Shown piece by piece: positions 44,106 to 55,472 of a stretch of 64,000 nucleotides of DNA. The DNA comes from Viola odorata. Lineage: Eukaryota > Streptophyta > Magnoliopsida > Malpighiales > Violaceae. A program made the translations under genes and the position numbers. Location of the stretch: NCBI GenBank assembly GCA_963691705.1, contig OY829539.1, positions 42,169,656 to 42,233,655 of the forward strand. The letters are read 5' to 3'. Within the stretch, counting starts at the first letter, position 1, and every line of letters begins with the position of its first letter. The notes below the pieces were generated by a model. It was not told the DNA's origin, did no database searches, and saw only the letters and a program-made list of their open reading frames with translations.

Positions 44106-47100
44106 TTATGCTGATCTAGGTCTCAACAGGTGGAGGGTCCACATCATTTCTTCCACGGTTGAGGGCTTGAATCCCTCGTAGAAGGGTTTTAGCCTGTGGC
44201 CGTTTACTTTGAAAATCATTCCAGTCTCTGGGTTCTGAATTTCCACTGCACCATGGTCATAAACTGTCATGACCACGAAAGGTGTTATCCATTTAGACTT
44301 GAGCTTTCCTGCAAACAATCGCAACCGAGAGTTGTATAATAAAACTTTCTTATCAACAACAAAAGATTTAGGACGAAGATGCTTGTCGTGGTAAGCTTTA
44401 GTCTTGCCCTTGTAGAGCAAGGCATTTTTATAAGCATCGTCTCTCAACTCTTCCAATTCTTGGATCTGTAAGCGCCTGTGCTGACTAGCCTACCCTAGAT
44501 CCGTGTTTACTTTCTGAATGGCCCAGAAAGCCTTGTGCTCTATCTCCACTAGGAGATGGCACGACTTGCCATACACGAGTCTGTAGGGAGTCATACCAAT
44601 CGGGGTCTTGAAAGTTGTTCGGTAAGCCTATAAGGCATCGTCTAGTTTTAGACTCCAATCCTTTCGGGATTGATTGACTGTCTTCTCCAAAATGGCCTTG
44701 ATTTCCCAGTTGGACACTTCAGCTTGACCATTGGTCTGAGGGTGATACTCTGTGGAAGTTCTATGGTAGACTCCATTCTTGTTTAGAAATGCGGACACGA
44801 TATGGTTGCAAAAGTGGATGCCTCGATCACTGATCAGGGCACGAGGTGTACCAAATCTAGTGAAGATGTGAGAGCGCAGAAAGTTTACAACCACCTTCGC
44901 ATCATCTGTTCTGGTGGCCTTGGCCTCAATCTACTTTGAAACATAATCCACTGCAAGGAGGATATAGACGTGGCCAAATGAGATTGGAAATGGGCCCATG
45001 AAATCTATGCCCCAGATATCGAAGATCTCACACACAATGATACTGGTCAGAGGCATCTGATTCCTAGCCCCGATATTCCCTGTGACTTGGCATCGGGGGC
45101 ACGAAGCGCAAAACAAGTAGCTATCTTTGAAGATTGATGGCCAGTAGAGGCCGACTTCCAAAACTTTGAGGGCAGTTTTCTTGGCCGCGAAATGACCTCC
45201 TTCAGAATGACAAAACTTCATGATCGAGGGTACCTCATCCATGGTCACACAACGACGAATTATCTGATCTGAGTAGTGCTTCTACAAATAGGGGTTATCC
45301 CAAATATAGTATTTGGCTTGTCTTCTGATTCTGGTGCACTCGGAAGGGGAGGAGTCTGCTGGATAGGTGCCAGTAGCACAAAAATTAGCAATGTTGGAGA
45401 ACCATGGAAACTGGACTACATGGGCTAGACAAAGTTGCTCATTTGGAAAAGTGTCACAGATAGGCACTAGCGAATCATCTTCCTGGGCTGGAAGTCTGCT
45501 GAGATGATCTGCCACTAGATTTTCTCTTCCTGCCTTATCCTTGATCAAGATGTTAAATTCTTGGAGCAGCAAGATCCAATGGATAAATCGAGGCTTTGCG
45601 TCAGCCTTTGTCAACAAGCATTTCAAGGCCGAGTGATCAGAGTACACGAGAACATGAGTTCCCAAAAGGTACTGTCTGAACTTGTCGAGGGCGTAAACAA
45701 CTGCCAAGAGTTCCTTCTCTATGGTGGTGTAGTTTTACTGGGCTGGATCCAGTAGCTTTGAGGCATAATAAATGACATAAGTCTCATTGTCTTTCTTCTG
45801 ACCTAAAAACGGCGCCAAGGGCTTGATTGCTAGCGTCGCACATGACCTCGAAAGGTAAGGACCAATCGGGGGCACGAATAATGGGGGCCGAGATAAGTCT
45901 ATTTTTGAGAAGTTCGAAGGCGGCTCTGCATTTCTCATCAAAATCAAAAATAACTTCCTTCTGTAGTAGGCGGCACATAGGTTGGGCAATTTTGGAAAAA
46001 TCTTTGATAAACCGTCTATAGAAACCGGCGTGCCCTAGAAATGATCGCACATCGCAAACACATGCTGGGTAAGGTAGGGATTCAATCACCTTAATCTTGG
46101 CCTTGTCGACCTCAATTCCCTTGGCCGAGACAATTGACCCAGAACGAGGCCTCGATCTACCATGAAATGACACTTTTTGAAATTCAAGACAAGATCGGTT
46201 TCTATGCAGCGTTCTAAGCAATTCTTTAACTTGGAAAGGCATTCTGAGAAAGGCGAAAATGAGTCTTGCCCACGAGACGTTCCAACATTTGGTCAATGAA
46301 GGGAAGGGGAAAATGATGTTTTCTGGTGGCAGCATTCAAGTGGTGGTAGTGAATACACACACGCCACCCATTCTGGATTCGGGTGGGGATGGATTCACCA
46401 TCTCGTCTGATGGTAATGGTGATACCAGTTTTCTTGGGCACGACCTGGATAGGGCTAACCCAAGGGCTATCAGAGATGGGGTAGATAACTCCCGCATCAA
46501 GCAATTTCAGCACTTCCTTCCTCACTACGTCCATCATGGGAGGATTCAACCGGCGCTGAGGTTGACGAATGGTCTTACTAGCATCTTCCAAGTGGATGCG
46601 ATGAGTGCATAGCACTGGCGACAAGCCCTTGATATCTGTTATGGTCCAGCCTATGGCTTGTCTGAATTCCTTCAGCAAGGAAATCAGTGCGGATTCCTTA
46701 GAAAAGTTGAGCTTGTTGGAGACAATAACGGGCAGAGAGTCATTGGGTCCTAGATAAGCATACTTTAGATGGGAAGGAAGCTCCTTCAATTCGAGGGCTG
46801 GAGCCAGATCAATGGATGAAACTAACTTGACATGGTCTGGGTAATTTGGAGACACCGCTGGGGGCTAATATGGGATAATAGCACATTCTTCTAAGGCAGC
46901 GACGACGGAATGTAGCTCATGTGGGGTGGAAAATGTCGAGGCCATGACATCTAGAAGAGATGGTGTCAGACTCCTATCAAGGGAAATTGTAAAGGGTCAG
47001 TAAAGTGAAGTGCATCAATTTCTTCAACAGAGGGATCAACCACATCAATATAATTAACACTGGAAAATTCAGAGGGGTATCTCATGGCTTCTAGCATGTT

Positions 47101-48344
47101 GAACTTGATAATTTCCCCATCAAACTCGAGGGTGATGATCGCATCATGAACGTCAATCTTGGCTCGGGCAGTGGCCAGAAAGGGTCGACCTAGAAGAACA
47201 TCAGTAAACTTGGTGAAGTCTTCATTTTCCATGGCGATAACATAAAAATCAGTTGGGAATAAGAATTCGCCCACTTGGACCAAAACATCGGTGATGATCC
47301 CCTCGGGGTAGATAACAGAACGGTCGGCAAGCTGGATGGCAAGGTTTGTAGGTCTGAGAGGTTCGAGGCCTAGACTGTTGTAGATGATCGAGGGCATGAC
47401 ATTAATTCCAGCCCCCAAGTCGCACATCGCTTTCCCGATGTCGATTGTACCAATTCGGCATGGAATGATGAACATTCCTTGATCTTTACATTTCGGGGGT
47501 ATCTTCCTCTGGATATGGGCAAAAGCGTTTGCTCCTACACTGATTTTGTTAACTTCAGCAAATTTGTTTTTGTTGGTGCATAGCTGCTTCAGAAACTTGG
47601 CATAGCGTGGCACGTATTTCACGGCCTGGAGAAGGAGAATGTTGATAATCACTTTGCTGAACATTTCGAAGATATCACGGTCCTCCTTTTCCTTTTTGGA
47701 CTTGATCAACCTTTGGGGAAATGGGGGCTCGATAATCTTGTGAATGTATTCCTGGGTGAATTCAGGTGGATTGGGGTCATTCCTTGGTGAACCTCTAGGA
47801 GAGCGGATTCTATCTTCAGTGACCTCAACAAGTCTGGGGACTTTTGGAAGTTTTGCTCTAGGTTTTGGCTTATGTTCAGACTCTGGAGGATTCATGTTTG
47901 TTCCACTTCACAAAGTCACTGCACAGACATTGTGCTTTCGATTGTTTTCGGGATAGGGTGGAAATCTCCCTTGATTCTTCAGCTCCTTCATTTCAACCAT
48001 CAAGGTACTTACGTGTTTTCGAAGTTCCTCGATTTCCTTTTGTTGTTCTGGATTAATGGGAATCGTTGTATTCGAAATCGGGGGCATGATAAAAGTCTGA
48101 TCTTGTGGTGGCTGGCGTTGATGCTGATTATACTGCGATCGGGGTCTGAAGTTCTGCATGTTAAGAGGAGGTGGATGATTTCCATAAGGATTCTGTTGTT
48201 GGCTAGGTCCCGACGGCTGAGGGTTTGGAACCCAACCTGGATTCGGCTGTTTCCAGCCCTGGTTATAGTTTTGGCTATAGTGGGCTTGATTATACTGCCC
48301 AATAGCATTCACTTGGATTTCGTCCGGAATATGGGGAACTTCTA
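44106..48344 (-). pseudogene. gag-pol of element C, 5'-truncated and broken
   Basis: Segments in order on the minus strand: Gag end (48312-47908), protease with DLGAG (47895-46966), RT start (46855-46226), RT end and RNase H (46335-45282), integrase (45248-44628) and C-terminal tail (44456-44106). Defects: TGA between Gag and protease (about 47898), frameshift near 46985, TAG near 46866, and loss of about 70 codons of RT including the FMDD site at about 46250. Further frameshifts lie near 46130 and 45800, and TAG or TAA stops near 45734, 45281 and 44930 and at the end of DDAL (44628). Integrase D, D and E positions can still be seen. The homolog is B. Confidence 0.85.
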
Positions 48345-48511
48345 AATCGACTAAGACTCAAAACAGAAAAACTAAAGAAACTTTTTAATTTTGTGACTCT
48401 TGTTGACTAAATAAAAATTAAATAAGAAAAACGAAAAGATAAATAGGATTTTCTTACCAAACCTAGAACACCTTGTGCTCCGCTACCAACTGATACTATT
48501 CTTGCTACCCT
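48345..48511 (-). other. Leader of element H with a possible primer site
   Basis: On the minus strand, TGGTAGCGGAGCACAAGG lies about 22 bases after the LTR end. It resembles the TGGTATCAGAGC initiator-tRNA-Met site with three changes, so the call is weak. The left edge is the junction with truncated element C. Confidence 0.4.
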
Positions 48512-49642
48512 TGATACGATCTTAGATAGCTAGGATGCGCATAAGTGACCATCTAGTTCTCTTGTAGGTTTGGGGAGCGAAATTAGAACGAAAATCCCTT
48601 GGATACGTTTGGAAGGAATTCCACCCTCCGAGTTGTGGTAAATGACAAGAATCCACCCGCCTATGTTGATGGTTGATGAAAAGAATCCACCCGCCTATGT
48701 ACACCCTAAGGAGAGTCTACTCTTTAGCACACCGAGTACTTGACTGGCATCTGAGACCTGATTTGCAAGAGTACACTTGCGAACCCTTCCCACCGAGATT
48801 GCGTACATAATCCCCCACGCTCGCTCACGCACCTCCACTCTTAAATCTACAAATGCCACGCTTTGCTCACGCAACACTAGTTCACGCACCTCCACGCTTG
48901 AGTCAACAAACGCCATGCTTCACAAGCCCTAACCGAGTCCACGACTAAGTTAACACAAGAATGGCTTGCTCTAGAGTCGAGAGAATAAGAAGATAGAAAA
49001 GGGAACGGTTGAGTGGTATATGGAATTTGTGCAAACTCTGACTTATTTGATTAATGAATAAGGTTGCCTTTAAATAGGCGCAAAGTACAAGTTGTACAAG
49101 ACTTTCAAATTCGACTTTCACTAGAGCTAGAACTCCTAATTCTATTCTAACTCTAAGTTAATTAAATAAATAAAACAAATACAATTATTTACTCTATCTA
49201 ACTTCTGGAGGCTTCTCTCTTTATTCTAGAATCTTGACTAAGCTTGAAATCGGTCTTCAAGCCAAGTCGCACTTTGACTCCTAGTCTCCTTGTCTGACGC
49301 AAACTCTAATTAGGCCATCTTCCAATTCGCTCGTGTGTTCCATCCCAAATCTTGACACGAACTAGCCTCTGGCCTTAGAAACATATTGTAATTGGAATTA
49401 GTCCAAACTCTCTAGTGGTTTACATTTTGGCTCAAAGTCGGTCCGCCTATGCCCTTTTACGCGTACCTAGTGCACGTCTCCCTCATGCGCTGACCTTCAA
49501 CTCTGCCCTGTGGGCTCTTTCTAACCTCACTTGGCTCTCAACAACCCTCCTAGCATGTTCCCTCGCATGCTCCAACCCCTTGGCCGCTCGCGACTCGTCA
49601 ATTAACCTCACTAGGGTTTGTGAGGATCCTAGGATCGTATCA
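48512..49642 (-). repeat. LTR of element H (probable chromovirus 5' LTR)
   Basis: 1131 bp bounded by a perfect inverted terminal pair: TGATACGATC at 48512 and GATCGTATCA at 49642. A TTTAAATA TATA-like box lies near 49070 on the minus strand. Short internal repeats (AAGAATCCACCCGCCTATGT near 48648 and 48678; CTCACGCACCTCCAC near 48824 and 48882) are visible. It interrupts the LRR part of the TNL gene. Its link to the protease fragment at 37848 is inferred from orientation and the nesting pattern. Confidence 0.65.
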
Positions 49643-52082
49643 CTTGCACATTCATATGTTTCCAAAGACATCATCGTTAGCAAGTTTGGGAGATTTATTA
49701 TTCTTTCCAATGATGAACAACCGTGTGTTCACAAGTCCTGTAAACTATTTGGAAGCTCAGGAATTTCCTGGAGCAATGGGCACTAGTTTAGCATAAATTT
49801 CTTGAGATTGCTGAGCTTGTTGATCCCTTCTGGTATGCTATCAATTAGATTTCCACTGAGGTCAAAGGTCTCTAAGGACGGTAGAAACTAAAAATCATTT
49901 GGAATGGCATTGTCTCTTAGATTGCAGTCAGCAAGCTTTAGTGTCACCAAAGATTGTGGTAAAATGGCCAGTGAGAAACCACTTTTCACTAGAATTGGTG
50001 CTTTTACTTGAGACACCACTTTCCAGAAGACAGAATGCCAATATTTAGTAGATAGGAAATAGGAGATGTTCATTTCTCTTACAGAGTGAAATTGATCTAT
50101 GAAACTCCCATCTGCCTGAAACTCTCTCAGCGCTAAACTCTTCCCCTGTTCCTTGGGCAGCTGATCAAGGTTGGAGCAACCGGACAAATTAAGTTCCTTT
50201 AGAGATTCCAGTGAGCTGATATTTTCTGGAAGCTTCTTCAACTTCTTGCAACCTCTCAAATTTAGTAAAGCAAGCCTTTGAAGGTTTCCAATGGATTCAT
50301 CAACATCAACCAAGTTTGTGCAGTCTTTGAGGATCATCACTGGTGCTGATTAGGCTATGGGAGTGACTAAGGTTAAGGATTTTTAGCTTAACATTAACCT
50401 AATTGATTAGGGAAGTAGTAGTTAGTAATTGCATGTTTTATCATGAATGAATTAGTGAAGAGAGATTAGTATCTTACCTTTTGTCTTCTCCAAACATTGG
50501 TTAGGTTACTATGGCGCATGTCGAGGACGACAAGCTTCTCTAGATGAAAATTATTGGGTAGAGACTTGAGAGGGAATCCATGCCAATACAACCATACCAA
50601 ATGCATAGGGATATCTTCATAACTTCCATAGAGTACAACATGATAGAGCCTAAGCAACATTATTGAATGCATCTTTGCAGATCCTTCTGTTTCCAGGTAT
50701 AAATCTTCCATTGTGGAAAAAAGACTTGCTGGTTAATGAGAAAAAAATCCAAGATGACATCGCTTCGAGGGATGTTCTTCCTAAGAAAGCATTGAGGTAC
50801 TGTCAGTGGAAAATGTTCCAGCAACCTTGTCCTTTCCTTGCATTGCCAGGTCGAGGTTGAATCCCCTGATTGATTCAGTGCCCTGCCATTAAGAAGCAAA
50901 ATAATGAAAATTTACAGATGGATCACTTAAGTATTGACAACCCTATTCAGAAATGCAAAAGAAAAGCATTATTTTTCTTACTGTTTTATTGCACAATAAA
51001 GTGAATGCATCCTTATGGTGCCATAGTCTACTACGTTTCCCAGGATGATCAAGTGCTTCTTGGCGAATGATTTCCCTTCCGATGTCCCTCAGCAACCAAT
51101 GGATTATAAACTTATCCTCTTCATTGATCGTTATCAGACACCGATCAATGAGATTGTTGATTCCAACTATTGAGTGAAAGTTGCAACCATCCAATATGCC
51201 AACCACATAATCTTTGGCCATCCCAGTAAAGAAATAAGCAATGTCAAGGAATATATTTTTTGTCGTGAGCATCTTCTATTGAGTCATAGCTTATCCTAAG
51301 AGTATCTTAGATTTTACGATTAGGAATTGCTTTCAATTTTTGTACTACACTTTCCCATATTTCTAAGCTTCTGCCAGATAATGAAGAACCCAAAACTTGA
51401 AGAGCAAGTGGAAGCCCTCCACACTGGTGTACTATAACTACATTTCTCGAGATCACAGAATAACCTTCAATCGGATGATCTTGATTGAAAGCGTGCCAGC
51501 TGAAGAGCTTAAGTGATTTATCAACATCTAATCCCTCAATCCTGAACATCTTACTCACTTCATTAGTCCTCACTAAGTTCTTGTGCCTTGTAGTTACAAT
51601 AATCTTGCTTCCTGGAGAAACCCATTTCTGAATTCCAATAATTGCATTAAATTGGTCCAGTTCATCTATATCATCAAGAACAAGAAGAACTTTTCTGTAG
51701 AATAAAACATGTTTAATTCTAACCACATTGTATATCTTGTCTGCTTTCTCCTTCAGTATATCCGAAAGAAGATTCCTTTGCAAACGAACCAACCCTTTAG
51801 GCTATTCTGAAATTTCTCTATTGTTTGCTAGAAAGCTACTGCCTTCAAATTTGTCAAAATTCTAGTTATAGACAACTTTGGCAGTTGTTGTTTTCCCAAT
51901 CCCTCCAGTTCCATAGATTATGGCAATGCCGACATTACTAGACTCGTCTTGTAGCCATGAATTAATTTCAGCAATGCGAGTCTCAATATTCACCAAATAG
52001 GGAGCAGTATACAAAACTATAAGGTGCAGCTTACTACGGATCCTTTTAACAACATTCCGAATAGGATGAGCCTTGGAACTAT
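49643..52082 (-). pseudogene. TIR-NBS-LRR (TNL) resistance gene, broken
   Basis: Minus strand. The first recognisable exon starts at about 52082. NB-ARC: P-loop GTGGIGKTTTAKVVY (about 51930-51890), kinase-2 LVLDDID, RNBS-B GSKIIVTTRHK and GLPLAL (51792-51307). ARC/linker follows: FLDIAYFFTG, then the HWLLRDIGREIIR (MHD-like) region (51272-50990). After an intron comes the start of the LRRs (50880-50466, WHGFPLKSLPNNFHLEKL), then LRRs at 50340-49888 and a last LRR to 49643, where H is inserted. Damage: stops near 51830-51800, a TAA near 51305, an A-run frameshift near 51262, and more stops at the 3' end. No TIR domain was found upstream. TNL proteins act in cytoplasmic or nuclear pathogen detection. 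Confidence 0.85.
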
Positions 52083-52390
52083 AAAGGAATGAACAATGGG
52101 AGTGTTAAAAGATTTCTATGCATGATTAGAATGAAAGTGTGGCCTTAAGCATGTCTACAATATGACAATGAACCTAAAAATCAAACTTACTTGCAGACTA
52201 TGGAAGTGTATGACACAGGTCTCATGTTTGAGTATGGAGAACGAAAAAAATCATGTTGGGAGATTCATTCCTCTCTTGAGCAGCACAATGCACCTGAAGA
52301 GAAGACACCTGAAGAGATCGAGAAAAAAAATGAACATAGTATAGTTAAGCCTTGTATGTAACTGATATTTCTATATCATGATCTGCTTAC
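52083..52390 (-). other. Upstream intron-like region of the TNL pseudogene
   Basis: No TIR coding sequence is recognisable. A CAAGTAAGT donor-like sequence on the minus strand near 52190 could mark an exon edge. The region ends where Athila LTR sequence starts (about 52391). Confidence 0.35.
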
Positions 52391-52948
52391 AAATCTTAGC
52401 AAGTGAGAGGAAATCTTAGCAAGGGATTTTCTTGGGTTGTGTCGAGACGTAGTCAGTCATCGGCGCACAAATATTCTATTCCTATGTCGTAGACGTGCTA
52501 TGGGAGCCAGGTACATTTAGCCCCCCTGCCTTCCTTCGTAAGAGAAGCTACCCCCCGTTTTCACATATGAGGTAGCTTCGACACTTCGCCGTCCTCCAGG
52601 CACGGGGCAGGGAGGCAATACTCAAAGGCCCATTAAGAAGAGGAAAGACATGTCTAGGGTGAGATACCTCTCAGCTTGTCAGACTCGCGGCACCACCCTA
52701 ATCGGTCGCTTGCCCTAGACAGAACAGACCAAGCTAATTGACAATCCGTCTAGTGTCTACTCTATTCTAAGGCTTCGCGTTAGTTATAACCAAAGAAATG
52801 ATAGAGATCTAAGAAGGTAAACTAGTAGGTGATTAAGCTCCCAAAACAACAATAAGAATATAAAAAGCACAATTTGGCCTCGTGACTACCCTTTTGCATC
52901 CCTCAAAATACCCTTGCTAAGCGAATGAGCTTAGCCGCTCATGCTATT
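52391..52948 (-). repeat. Athila LTR fragment
   Basis: On the minus strand it aligns with the second half of the LTRs of A and B, including ATGAGCGGCTAAGCTCATTC, GGTTATAACTAACGCGAAGC and CATATGTGAAAACGGGGGGT. It has no partner LTR here. The LTR of D is inserted at its left part (TGATAAG at 52949), and TNL sequence lies beyond its other edge. Confidence 0.75.
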
Positions 52949-53149
52949 TGATAAGATTCGAGGTTCTGGAGAAGGATAGTTGAGGAAGATGGCCGCTCAG
53001 AATCACAGTGTGTGTCGTCCGGTGTACTTGCAAAGCGCCGGAGGGGTCTTCGGCGTAGACACTCCGATGCTTAAGTCAGTAAGGCTATTCCAAATAGCAG
53101 GGGTTCGACTAGCGATCATAGGCTTACCTTTTGTCTTGAATGGTGGAGT

Positions 53150-53157
53150 ATTTATAG
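53150..53157 (-). promoter_or_regulatory. TATA box in the LTR of D
   Basis: TATAAATA on the minus strand, about 200 bases inside the LTR end at 52949. It matches the box of E. Confidence 0.6.
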
Positions 53158-53596
53158 GCAAAATATGGGTGTTATCTCTAGAGGGTGGGCGTTATCTAGG
53201 GAAGATAACGCCCAAGTACCTCAAGTGACGTCATGTCTTGCCTGGGATGGGATAACGCCGTTTGTGTGGCTAGATAACGAGTGAGACCCCCCCCCCCCGC
53301 GTGGCCCCGCTGATGTCGACCATCCTAGGTTCATCATTGTGTGGGGTGAGAGGTGGTAGCCATAGAGGCGGACGCCCGGGTGGAGCTATAGTGTTCCGGC
53401 CTTAATGCTGGGTGTAAGGACGAAAATGCCCCTGAAGTTACGTCTATAGTTATCTTAAGCCCAACTGAAAACGAGCCTGAGTGCGATTACCGAGAGGCAT
53501 GTCTTTTCAAACCGTCATTCCCTTGGGCCTATAAGTTGGATTTTCCATTGCACTAATTCTTTTCATCTCTTCTGCATTTCTTCTAACATTTTCACC

Positions 53597-53953
53597 ATGG
53601 ATGAACTGACCAGAAATTTCTTGATCTCCAAGGCCCATACTCTGAAGAATCTCACTGAAGCCGACGTTGGCTTTCTAGAGACCATATTGATCAAGACCTC
53701 TGAGGACATTCTGGAACTTCAGGGGATGATGACCCCTCTTCTGTCCAGGCAAGGTGCGGCTTCCTTAGAGGATTTCAGTCCTCTAGAGAGTGTATCGAAG
53801 TTGGCTGCTGCTGTCTCCCGCATCCAGGTGGTTATCACCATGCTGCAGCAAAGGAAGGATCTGTTGGGGTGCTACTTGAAGGGCATAAGGGTTTCCTCCT
53901 CCGAACTGACTTCTATGGCGGATGCTCTGAGGGATTCCTTCTGTGCCAGATGA
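53597..53953 (+). CDS. Antisense small ORF 'a' of D (MDELTRN protein)
   Basis: The intact 118-codon frame starts in the context ACCATGGATG, a good plant initiation context. A CCTATAAG box lies about 70 bases upstream. The predicted protein is mostly helical and Leu-rich, with heptad-like spacing at residues 50-90, and has no motif I recognise. The E copy is about 90% similar but has stops. It runs opposite to pol and lies 650 bp from the element's end, so it may be within or beside the LTR. Function is unknown. It could encode a small antisense regulator, or the ORF may be maintained by chance. Confidence 0.5.
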   Translation: MDELTRNFLISKAHTLKNLTEADVGFLETILIKTSEDILELQGMMTPLLSRQGAASLEDFSPLESVSKLAAAVSRIQVVITMLQQRKDLLGCYLKGIRVSSSELTSMADALRDSFCAR

Positions 53954-54505
53954 CGATGTCGGGTCTAATGCTTGAGCGCTTGCAACCGTCCTAGTGTTCC
54001 TTTATGTTTTCTTTTGTATTTTATATGTATGCGGATGTACGTTCAGGCCATTTAGGCCATAAATAAAATATCTTCCTGTTATATTGCTTGTGACATTTTG
54101 CTCTCTGTGGTGTGTAAACGCCATGTTAGTTGGGACTAACCTTAGCCCAACCAAAAATGGGCCTGCCGTTGATCAGATTCCCACAAGACTTGCTTTTCCT
54201 TATTCGCCAAATGGTGATTAAAGGTTGCTTCTAACCATTTCTTGTATTAATTTCACGCTGCCTCCTTAGTGCCAACTGATTGGGCAGTTTTTTCAGCATC
54301 TCTTGATCAGTGCGAATATCCACCAGGTGTGATCACAGGATCCAATTTTGTAATTATGATCATTCTTCTCAAGGCGTATTAATTGTCCTCAGAGGGAGTG
54401 CGAAAAGGTAGGAATGCCCTTTCGCCACGGCTATTGAATGGGATTTTTCTTTCTTTCTCCTGTTCATCTACATTTCATTTCTCTATTGACATTGCTTGCA
54501 ATTTT

Positions 54506-54964
54506 ATGGCGGACTCATATTCCATGGATGCGGATGAGCGTGACTCTCCACCAACTCCTCTGACTTGTCCCGATTCTGACTATCTTTCTCCGCCGCGCTG
54601 AAAAAGGCGACTCTCTCGATGTAAGGGTAGTAAGTGATCGAAAAAGGAAACTTCTGGGTCCCTCGACATTTGCTCGAATTCTTATACTCCTCCAGTAAGG
54701 AGGGGCGATGAACTGTTTCCTCACATCAGTCGTTTCATGGAAAGAATCCTAGTTAACGACGTTGGTTCTAAAATTACGGCTTCTACCGTTAAGGGGGGCT
54801 CATACACGACTCCTTCAAAGATGAAAAAGCCTTCAGAGGACCCTCGGCCAGGGCTTGGCAAAGAGAAAAAGACTGATGATCCTTTCCCTTTACTTGTCGC
54901 AGAACTGCCGCCTTTGGATGGAGATGATTTCTACTGGCCTTCTTACTAGCTCGACGAGGACTGA
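54506..54964 (+). pseudogene. Antisense small ORF 'b' of D (MADSYSMDAD protein)
   Basis: It starts MADSYSMDADERDSP at 54506 and ends with FYWPSY, a TAG at 54947, then LDED and TGA at 54962. There are two more stops near 54599 and 54634. It is homologous to 35883-36314 in E and unrecognised otherwise. The last stop sits where E encodes Trp, consistent with TGG-to-TAG. Confidence 0.55.
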
Positions 54965-55237
54965 CTTTGCCTGTTATGCATATTGTAGATGCCGTATGGC
55001 TTTTTCATGAATAAAGTAGCGTTCCCCATTTTATTTCCTTTGTTGTTGTGTTCTTACGTTAACTCTGTAATCATTGGGTAGTTAACGCCAAGCGGTTGGT
55101 TACTGCTTCGCGCAACCGTCTTTTTAACTTCTTGTTGTTAACTGCCTTCTTCTTCTAAAGATATAAATGCTTGGCTTTAAATGTTCTTCTGATACCTTTC
55201 CACGTGTCATTTCCGGTTTTATATGTGTTTCATTTTG

Positions 55238-55278
55238 ATTGGCCAATTAGTCGCCTTCACCAAGTTTGGCCTTTAAAA
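55238..55278 (+). promoter_or_regulatory. Possible antisense promoter of gene 'c'
   Basis: A CCAAT-type box (TTGGCCAATTAG, 55239-55250) and a TTTAAAA box (55272-55278) lie about 200 bases before the ATG at 55473, with a pyrimidine-rich leader after them. The layout resembles a host pol II promoter and points antisense to pol. Confidence 0.4.
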
Positions 55279-55472
55279 GAAAACAACTTCTTTCTTCTCA
55301 AACTTTTACTCGTATTTCAAATTTTTCCTGCTATTCTCTACTCTTCTTCTTTTCTTGAAGAAAATTTTCCCAACTGCTCGTCGACTCAGGCGACCCGTCT
55401 GTTCTACTATTCTTCTTTCTAAGGTACCCTGTTTCACCTTCATCTGGTTTTCCTTTTTACTACCTCTTCATT

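Larger units (their letters stand above)
38167..48344 (-). mobile_element. Element C: decayed Athila element lacking its 5' end
   Basis: On the minus strand: gag end, protease, RT, RNase H, integrase, ORF2, 3' UTR, hairpin and polypurine tract, then the 3' LTR (39761 down to 38167). The 5' LTR, primer site and gag capsid are missing. Homology to B stops near 48344. Many stops and frameshifts and an RT deletion show it is dead. It appears to lie inside an older chromovirus (H). Confidence 0.85.

Noticed and set aside
52083..52390. TIR domain upstream of the NB-ARC
   Set aside because: The translations in this stretch show no TIR motifs. The TNL class was inferred from NB-ARC and LRR features only.
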